A DNA stretch of 21,855 nucleotides from CAXBPY01 sp003455275. Its GTDB lineage: Bacteria; Bacteroidota; Bacteroidia; Chitinophagales; UBA10324. The position numbers and the translations under genes are program-made. Below are positions 16,462-21,855 of the stretch, piece after piece. The stretch covers positions 1 to 21,855 of the forward strand of contig CAXBPY010000053.1 in the NCBI GenBank assembly GCA_963977675.1, read 5' to 3'. Position 1 is the stretch's first letter; each line of letters begins with the position of its first letter. Under the pieces are notes generated by a model, which worked only from the letters and a program-made list of their open reading frames with translations, searched no databases and had not been told where the DNA came from.

Positions 16462-16818
16462 ATGAAATTTCTTGCAAACATTTTGGTAACCGGACTAGCC
16501 GTGCTTATCTGCGCTAAACTTCTCCCGGGAATTGATGTACCGGATATGCTTACTGCGGTAATTGTTGCTGCTGTTCTTGCCCTGCTTAATGCAGTTGTGA
16601 AACCTATTCTCATTCTCCTTACAATACCGATTACGCTTTTCACTCTGGGATTATTTCTGCTTGTCATCAATGCATTTATCATTATGCTTGCCGGCGCTAT
16701 TGTAAAAGATTTTCATGTCGAAAATTTTTGGTGGGCTTTATTATTCAGCCTTCTTCTTTCTATGGTGACTTCGATATTCGAAGCGGCAAACCGAAAAGGG
16801 TTTGGAAGGGAGGAATAA
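16462..16818 (+). CDS. Small PF04020 (holin 4 superfamily / YvlD-like) membrane protein
   Basis: A 118-residue protein with four hydrophobic segments (about 3-20, 30-54, 56-78, 88-106). Family-typical elements are LLPGIDV (20-26), the ALLNAVVKPIL block (40-50) and VIN near residue 70. The family is named for phage holins in databases, but most members, as in Bacillus YvlD, are chromosomal membrane proteins of unknown function. No phage genes surround it. It begins six bases after the SDR stop and is surely in the same transcript; the pairing hints at a membrane-associated job but gives no specific function. Confidence 0.88.
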   Translation: MKFLANILVTGLAVLICAKLLPGIDVPDMLTAVIVAAVLALLNAVVKPILILLTIPITLFTLGLFLLVINAFIIMLAGAIVKDFHVENFWWALLFSLLLSMVTSIFEAANRKGFGREE

Positions 16819-16846
16819 GTTCATACTACCTTTACAGAAATTCTCT

Positions 16847-16875
16847 TTGCGCTTACAATTGAGGAAATTATTTTG
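16847..16875 (+). promoter_or_regulatory. Likely promoter of the lysyl oxidase gene
   Basis: TTG at 16847-16849 is followed after 18 bases by TTATTTTG (16868-16875), one mismatch from the Bacteroidota -7 box, and the ATG follows 23 bases later. The two TTTGCGC copies (16846 and 16872) are near-identical 12-base direct repeats, so the upstream copy could itself be an alternative -7 box. Confidence 0.45.
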
Positions 16876-16898
16876 CGCTCACTAAATCAAAACCTCAC

Positions 16899-19649
16899 AT
16901 GCTGAAAAAGTTTTTTGCGCTGCCGGTCATTCTTTTGTTCTGGCAGATTTCAAATGCTCAACCCTGCACTACTACAAATGCTGCAGGCTGTTATTGTAAT
17001 GACGGAAGCAATAACTGTGATCTACTTCCTGATATCACGGTTGGAACTCATACACTTTCAGTCGGTGGCAATAATGGTGTCATAGAGTACTCACAAAGCA
17101 GTTCTACAAATCCCGGACAGCTGAGAATTTCCGTTGAGACACCAAACATTGGTCATGGACCGCTTTCAACTAAAACAACAACAATTTACATATGTGGTTC
17201 CGATACATTTTATGGAACTGCACCCGCAACTTGTCCGGATGGTTCCGCACCGAAAACAAGAGTAAATCAAAGGGTGTATCACAAAAATGGAAGTACTATG
17301 ACCTATTATGACCGCCCTGCAGGAACAATGACCTACCACCCTACGCATGGCCATATGCATTATGATGATTGGGGAATTTACACTCTTCGTCTGCAGGTAC
17401 CTGGTGAAAGCAATCCATTGAACTGGCCCATTGTTGGAACAGGAGCGAAACTTGGCTTTTGCCTTCTTGATTACGGTGATTGTTCAACTTATGGAGATTG
17501 CCATGATTCATTAGGAAATGTTTTGCTCAATGGTGACTTCGAAAATTTTGGACTTGGTGGAGGCGGTTATAACTGCACACCAGATCAGCAGGGAATCACG
17601 GTGGGTTGGGCTGATGTCTATTACCAGTATTTAGATGGGATGTTTATTCAGATTCCACCGGGAACATGTAATGGCCAGTATTATATTGTTGTACAGATTG
17701 ATCCTCATAATTATTTTATTGAAGAAAGTGAAAACAATAATGTAATTGCTATGCCTTGGACTCTGACTCAACAGAATGCTCCCGGTAACCCTCAGTGTAC
17801 AATTACACAATCCTCCTCATCCGGCGGGACAAGTTTTTGTGCAGGAGATATTGTTACGCTTACGGTTGATCAGGCTGCATACTCCTACTCATGGAGCAAT
17901 GGTGCAACTACCAGAAGCATAAATGTAACTTCTGCCGGTCCTTACACCTGTACCATCAATTACCCTTGCGGAATTGTTACTTCATCACCGGTTACAGTAA
18001 GTTTTACAAATCCATCTCAACCTGTAACAACTAATACATCAATCTGCGGTCCCGGAAATACAACATTAACTGCAACTTCAAACGGAAGCATTAGCTGGTT
18101 TACCAATTCAAGTGGAGGCAGCCCTGTTGCAAGCGGTAATAATCTAATTCTGACAAATGTTCAAAGTACGACAACCTATTATGCAGAAAACACAATTTCA
18201 GTTAATGGTGCTTCCAGCTATAATCAACCAAACGCAAATACAATAGGAGCCGGAGCAAATTTTACTGATTCAACCCGCTACGAAATTTTTACAGTCTTAA
18301 ATCCATGCATTCTCAAAAGTGTGAAGGTATACGCAAGCGGAGCCGGCAATAGAAAAATTGTTCTTCGCGATCAAAACGGAACAGCTTTGCAAAGTGTAAC
18401 AGCCAATGTTCCAAATGGTGAGAGCACAGTAACTCTTAACTTTAATCTTACACCTGGAATTTATCGCCTCGGTTATGGAAATGGTACTCCTAATTTATTT
18501 CGAAACAATTCCGGAGTTACTTATCCATATACCCTTCCTGGACTAATCAGCATTACTGGTTCTTCTGCTGGAAATTCATACTACTATTATTATTACAACT
18601 GGGAAATTCAAACACTGCCTACTCTATGTACCAATAGTAACAGAACACCAGCTACAGTTACTGTTAATTCAATTCCTTCACCAGTTGTAACCGGATCTTC
18701 TACCATTTGCAATGGAGTTTCAGTCAACTTAAATGCTACCTCAGGATTTAATTCTTACATATGGAGTAATGGTGCAACAACCTCCGTCATCAATACAACC
18801 ACCAGCGGAAATTATTCCGTAACTGTAACAGACGCAAATAACTGCACTGGTACAAGCAATGTATTAAATGTTCAATCTTCGCCAAGCCCGGCAGCAACTA
18901 TTAGTGTAAGCGGAAATACTACGGCATGTAAAAATGCAGGACCAACACTTACTGCTAATTCTGGAAGCGGATACACTTATCAATGGAGGCGCAACTCTAT
19001 AGTAATAAGTGGAGCAACTAACATGAGTTATGTTCCGAATTTTACAGGGAACTATCGGGTTGTAGTGACAAACGCATTAGGCTGCACCAATTTATCTGCA
19101 ATAGTTGCTGTTACAATTATAAATCCACCCACTTCCACAATTTCGCCGCAGGGATCTCTCAACATTTGTGCAACAGGAAGTGTAGTGCTGGCAGCCAATT
19201 CAGGAAGCGGGCTTACATATCAATGGAAAAAAGGTACTGCTCTTATTTCGGGAGCAACCAACCAGACATATACTGCTACCTCAACTGGTACATATAAAGT
19301 CATAGTAACCAATTCTAATGGTTGCACAAGACTATCTGCAGGTGTAGTTGTTACTGGTTGCAGGTTTGAAGACTCAACTTCTCCAGATGAAGAAAACCAC
19401 GAATTCAGTATAGTGCCAAATCCAAATAATGGTGAGTTTAATATTCTGGCAGACTATGTCGATTGGAAGGATGACGAAATCCAAGTTCAGGTGTTTAATT
19501 CTCTTGGGCAACTGGTTTATAACATAAATAAAACATTCGATGGAAAATCTGTTTCAATTCAGTTAGAAAATTCAGTTGCCGCCGGTATGTATCTGGTGAA
19601 ACTTGTTCATAACGAAGATGAAATAAGCAAGAGTTTTATAGTTGAATAA
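16899..19649 (+). CDS. Secreted lysyl oxidase-domain protein with Ig-like modules and T9SS sorting domain
   Basis: A 916-residue exported protein. Signal peptide 1-20 ends SNA-QP. Residues about 70-290 form a lysyl oxidase domain (PF01186). The copper motif is HPTHGHMH with His147, 150, 152 and 154, the same spacing as human LOX His289, 292, 294 and 296. Lys184 (GAKLGFC) and Tyr241 (GWADVYYQY) align with human Lys320 and Tyr355, which cross-link into the LTQ cofactor. ESENNNV (276-282) matches the conserved ESDYTNNV tail. Such enzymes oxidise lysine side-chain amines to aldehydes, giving ammonia and hydrogen peroxide. Then come Ig-like modules (about 297-430), a beta-rich module with a tyrosine-rich YYYYYYNWE segment (about 440-575), three more Ig-like modules (about 590-826) and a type A T9SS sorting domain (about 836-916). 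It is a single gene with its own promoter and terminator. The native substrate is unknown. Confidence 0.92.
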   Translation: MLKKFFALPVILLFWQISNAQPCTTTNAAGCYCNDGSNNCDLLPDITVGTHTLSVGGNNGVIEYSQSSSTNPGQLRISVETPNIGHGPLSTKTTTIYICGSDTFYGTAPATCPDGSAPKTRVNQRVYHKNGSTMTYYDRPAGTMTYHPTHGHMHYDDWGIYTLRLQVPGESNPLNWPIVGTGAKLGFCLLDYGDCSTYGDCHDSLGNVLLNGDFENFGLGGGGYNCTPDQQGITVGWADVYYQYLDGMFIQIPPGTCNGQYYIVVQIDPHNYFIEESENNNVIAMPWTLTQQNAPGNPQCTITQSSSSGGTSFCAGDIVTLTVDQAAYSYSWSNGATTRSINVTSAGPYTCTINYPCGIVTSSPVTVSFTNPSQPVTTNTSICGPGNTTLTATSNGSISWFTNSSGGSPVASGNNLILTNVQSTTTYYAENTISVNGASSYNQPNANTIGAGANFTDSTRYEIFTVLNPCILKSVKVYASGAGNRKIVLRDQNGTALQSVTANVPNGESTVTLNFNLTPGIYRLGYGNGTPNLFRNNSGVTYPYTLPGLISITGSSAGNSYYYYYYNWEIQTLPTLCTNSNRTPATVTVNSIPSPVVTGSSTICNGVSVNLNATSGFNSYIWSNGATTSVINTTTSGNYSVTVTDANNCTGTSNVLNVQSSPSPAATISVSGNTTACKNAGPTLTANSGSGYTYQWRRNSIVISGATNMSYVPNFTGNYRVVVTNALGCTNLSAIVAVTIINPPTSTISPQGSLNICATGSVVLAANSGSGLTYQWKKGTALISGATNQTYTATSTGTYKVIVTNSNGCTRLSAGVVVTGCRFEDSTSPDEENHEFSIVPNPNNGEFNILADYVDWKDDEIQVQVFNSLGQLVYNINKTFDGKSVSIQLENSVAAGMYLVKLVHNEDEISKSFIVE
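18897..19376 (+). repeat. Two tandem 80-codon Ig-like repeats inside the lysyl oxidase gene
   Basis: Units 18897-19136 and 19137-19376 (residues 667-746 and 747-826) are in exact 240-base register. Both contain NSGSG-YTYQW or LTYQW, ISGATN, and V-V/I-VTN-GCT-LSA. The DNA is similar but clearly diverged, so the duplication is not recent. Confidence 0.85.
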
Positions 19650-19665
19650 TTTAATAGTTGAATTG

Positions 19666-19700
19666 AAAACCCCCATCTTTTTTAAGGTGGGGGTTTTTTT
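19666..19700 (+). terminator. Strong intrinsic terminator after the lysyl oxidase gene
   Basis: Arms at 19666-19679 and 19684-19697 form a 14-pair stem (one G-U pair) around a 4-base loop. The core is five G-C pairs and the transcript ends in seven T residues. It lies 16 bases after the stop codon. Confidence 0.92.
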
Positions 19701-19789
19701 GTGTATTAATTTTTGATTCAGCAACAGAATCTGTTTCAGTGTTGATTGCAAAATTTCCTTACTGAAAAATTTCTATTGAATATTTCCGC

Positions 19790-21415
19790 GTGAAAAAGAA
19801 TTTAAAAATTTTAATAGCTCTTTGCATTATTTCTTTAACTAACTGTAATCGCTCGGACCCAAATGGCGGCCTCATGGTTTTCCGATTCAATATTTATAAC
19901 GGACTATCATCACTTGATCCTGCATTTGGTGCGGTGCAAACCAATCTATGGCTCGATAATCTTTTGTTCAACGGATTGGTACAACTCAATGAAAGGTTAG
20001 AAATACTTCCTTGCATTGCAAGAAGCTGGGAGATTTCCGAAGATGGAAAAACTTATACATTCCATCTGCGAACTGATGTGGTTTTTCATGATGATCCTCT
20101 TTTTGCAAATGGAAAAGGAAGGAAAGTAGTTGCTAAAGATTTTGTTTATTCTTTTTCCAGAATAATTAATCCTGAAATTGCTTCAAAAGGCGCATGGATT
20201 TTCAATGGAAAAGTTGAAGACAAAAATCCATTTACTGCAACCGATGATTCTACTTTTCAGCTTCACTTAAAAAATCCATATGCACCGGTAATGGGCATAC
20301 TTACGATGCCGTACTGCAAGGTGATTCCACATGAGGTAGCTGATCATTATGGAAAAGATTTTCGTGCCCACCCCATAGGAACCGGCCCCTTCAGATTAAA
20401 ATACTGGAGTGAAAACGATGCATTGCTATTAGTTAAAAATGAAAATTATTTTGAAAAGGATTCTAAAGGCAAGCAGCTTCCTTATCTTGATGCAGTGTAT
20501 GTTACTTTCATAGAAAACAAGAGCACTGAGTTTCTGAAGTTCAGGCAAGGCGAACTTGATTTTATTTCTGATGTAGATCCTTCATTTAAGGATGATGTGC
20601 TTACAAAAAAAGGTGAGTTGCAGCCCCGTTATCATGAGCTGATGATTCTTGATAAATCAGTTTATTTGAACAGCGAATACATTGGATGCAACCTCGTTCA
20701 TGATCCTTCGCACAACCCGCTCACTGATGTGAGGGTACGACAAGCGATTAATTATGGAGTTGACCGAAAAAAACTTATCACCTACATGCGTAACAACATC
20801 GGGCTTCCGGCTGTTCATGGATTTGTTACACCAGGTTTGAACGGCTACGACGCTGACAGTGTGAAAGGTTATTCTTATCAACCTGAACTTGCAAAAAAAC
20901 TTTTAGCAGATGCTGGTTTCCCAAACGGAAATAATCTTCCTGTTATTAGTTTATTGTGTTCGCCAAGCACAGAGAGCATTTGCAATTTTGTGGCAAGTCA
21001 GCTAAAGGAAATCGGTGTAACAATTAAGGTAGAAAGCATGGAAGGGCGCGCGATCGCTGAAATGAAAGTGAAAGGAACGGCAGATTTTTTCAGAGGAAGT
21101 TGGGTGGCTGATTATCCGGATGCAGAAACTTTTCTTGCTGTGTTTTATAGTAAGTACGGAGCACCTCCTAATTACACAAGGTTTAAAAGCAATGAGTATG
21201 ATGCGTTGTATGATAAAGCAATATCAATTTCAGATGTATCAAACCGAAATAAAATATACAGGCAAATGGATCAGATAATGATTAATGAAGCTCCGGTAAT
21301 TCCTCTTTACTATGATGAGGTGATTCGATTGCTACAGCCTACAGTTCGCGGTTTAAAAAATAATCCGCTCAATCTTCTTGATCTTAAAGAAACATGGATT
21401 GAGAAGAAAAATTAA
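19790..21415 (+). CDS. ABC transporter solute-binding lipoprotein, oligopeptide/dipeptide type (SBP_bac_5)
   Basis: A 541-residue extracytoplasmic solute-binding protein of family 5 (PF00496, OppA/DppA/NikA-like), normally delivering peptides or nickel to an ABC importer. The N-terminus is a lipoprotein signal ending LTNC with Cys19; asparagine just before the cysteine is less usual. Family landmarks are LSSLDPA near the mature start, ARSWEISEDGKTYTFHLR (about 75-92), VVAKDFVYSFSR, the PIGTGPFRLKYW block and a C-terminal EAPVIPLYYDEVIRLL. The start codon is GTG; I see no better in-frame ATG giving an intact signal peptide. No permease or ATPase gene lies next to it in the window, so its partner must be encoded elsewhere. 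Strong terminators on both sides make it a single-gene unit. The ligand cannot be told from sequence. Confidence 0.92.
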   Translation: MKKNLKILIALCIISLTNCNRSDPNGGLMVFRFNIYNGLSSLDPAFGAVQTNLWLDNLLFNGLVQLNERLEILPCIARSWEISEDGKTYTFHLRTDVVFHDDPLFANGKGRKVVAKDFVYSFSRIINPEIASKGAWIFNGKVEDKNPFTATDDSTFQLHLKNPYAPVMGILTMPYCKVIPHEVADHYGKDFRAHPIGTGPFRLKYWSENDALLLVKNENYFEKDSKGKQLPYLDAVYVTFIENKSTEFLKFRQGELDFISDVDPSFKDDVLTKKGELQPRYHELMILDKSVYLNSEYIGCNLVHDPSHNPLTDVRVRQAINYGVDRKKLITYMRNNIGLPAVHGFVTPGLNGYDADSVKGYSYQPELAKKLLADAGFPNGNNLPVISLLCSPSTESICNFVASQLKEIGVTIKVESMEGRAIAEMKVKGTADFFRGSWVADYPDAETFLAVFYSKYGAPPNYTRFKSNEYDALYDKAISISDVSNRNKIYRQMDQIMINEAPVIPLYYDEVIRLLQPTVRGLKNNPLNLLDLKETWIEKKN

Positions 21416-21433
21416 TCGCTGATTCATTTCTAA

Positions 21434-21473
21434 AAAAAACTCTTGCCACTACAAAGTGTGACAAGAGTTTTTT
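21434..21473. terminator. Bidirectional terminator between convergent genes
   Basis: Twelve-base arms aaaaaactcttg (21434-21445) and its complement (21462-21473) close a hairpin with a further CAC/GTG pairing inside. A-runs on the left and T-runs on the right make it usable on both strands, serving the solute-binding protein gene and the convergent T9SS cargo gene. Confidence 0.85.
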
Positions 21474-21495
21474 CTTTATTAAAACTGTGACTCTT

Positions 21496-21855
21496 CTATT
21501 TCAATATTTCTATCCGCTGCCTTAAGCAACCACTCTCGCATTTCACTTCAACAAAAAATATTCCTGAAGAAACATCACTAATATCTAAAGCAAATGTGTT
21601 TTCGCCACTAACAACCGAAACAGGAATTTGAAATATTACCTGGCCCAGCAGATTTGTTACATTAACAATTCCCCGGCTTTCTTCAATTGAGTTTAAATGA
21701 ATAAAAATATTTCCATTCGATGGGTTGGGTGAAACCTTAAAGTTAAATGCTGAACCAGCAGAGTTCATGTCTTCAATTCGCAGAAGAGTAGTGAAATTAG
21801 CAATCGAAGTCCATCCTGAATTTATTGAACCTGTGCTGTTGCAATCAGAACGCAT
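21496..21855 (-). CDS. C-terminal end of a T9SS cargo protein (5' end outside the window)
   Basis: The last 119 or so codons of a reverse-strand gene that runs past the right edge. A methionine codon lies exactly at the edge but is probably internal, since no signal peptide follows. Residues about 39-119 of the visible part form a type A T9SS sorting domain: FKVSPNPSNGNIFIHL, then VNVTNLLGQVIFQIPV, then a DVSSGIFFVEVK strand and a basic end. The preceding residues (NSTGSINSGWTSI) are low-information linker. The sorting domain directs export through the outer membrane and attachment to or release from the surface. The catalytic or binding part is not visible, so no function can be given. Confidence 0.85.
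   Translation of the reverse strand: MRSDCNSTGSINSGWTSIANFTTLLRIEDMNSAGSAFNFKVSPNPSNGNIFIHLNSIEESRGIVNVTNLLGQVIFQIPVSVVSGENTFALDISDVSSGIFFVEVKCESGCLRQRIEILK

Noticed and set aside
16462..16818. Prophage remnant suggested by the holin-like protein
   Set aside because: PF04020 proteins are commonly chromosomal, the gene is tightly coupled to an SDR gene, and no lysis or structural phage genes are near.
18577..18600. Microsatellite or slippage tract at the tyrosine run in the lysyl oxidase gene
   Set aside because: The run mixes tac and tat codons and matches a conserved tyrosine-rich segment of this module type, so it is a protein feature.

Overview
The window comes from the chromosome of an AT-rich member of the Bacteroidota. 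Four things point there: three proteins end in type IX secretion (T9SS, Por) type A sorting domains, a GWxTD-domain protein and a Bacteroidota-style WbqC-like protein are present, lipoprotein signals occur, and boxes close to the Bacteroidota -7 promoter element (TAnnTTTG) sit just before several genes. I see no rRNA, tRNA, CRISPR array, transposase or phage structural gene. Gene density is high and no gap exceeds 177 bases (3634-3810). Both end genes are cut by the window edges.

Layout. 1-2648 (-) is a GH92 alpha-mannosidase lipoprotein missing its 3' end. 2755-3633 (+) is a YitT-type membrane protein. 3811-6435 (+) is a full-length cyanophycin synthetase, converging on a WbqC-like gene (6453-7022, -). 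7086-9602 (+) holds a GWxTD protein and a GT2 glycosyltransferase. 9625-10464 (-) is a secreted glutathione peroxidase-like protein with a T9SS sorting domain. 10584-11789 (+) is a nuoD (complex I) gene without other nuo genes beside it. 15564-11786 (-) is a probable four-gene unit: an alpha/beta hydrolase followed by a three-subunit proton-translocating NAD(P) transhydrogenase (pntAA, pntAB, pntB). 15658-16818 (+) is a two-gene unit: an SDR oxidoreductase and a small PF04020 membrane protein. 16899-19649 (+) encodes a 916-residue T9SS cargo with an N-terminal lysyl oxidase domain, Ig-like modules and a sorting domain; it ends at a strong terminator. 19790-21415 (+) is an oligopeptide-type ABC solute-binding lipoprotein, followed by a bidirectional terminator and the 3' end of another T9SS cargo (21496-21855, -).

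How the genes fit together. Most of the window is housekeeping and envelope biology: NADH and NADPH energetics (nuoD, pnt), nitrogen storage (cphA), glycan degradation and transfer (GH92, GT2), and surface or secreted proteins. The standout is the lysyl oxidase. It keeps the His copper ligands and both the Lys and Tyr that form the LTQ cofactor in animal lysyl oxidases, and it is built for T9SS export. Lysyl oxidases release hydrogen peroxide, and the window also encodes an exported peroxidase with an intact catalytic tetrad. A functional link between the two is only a hypothesis: they lie about 6.4 kb apart on opposite strands.
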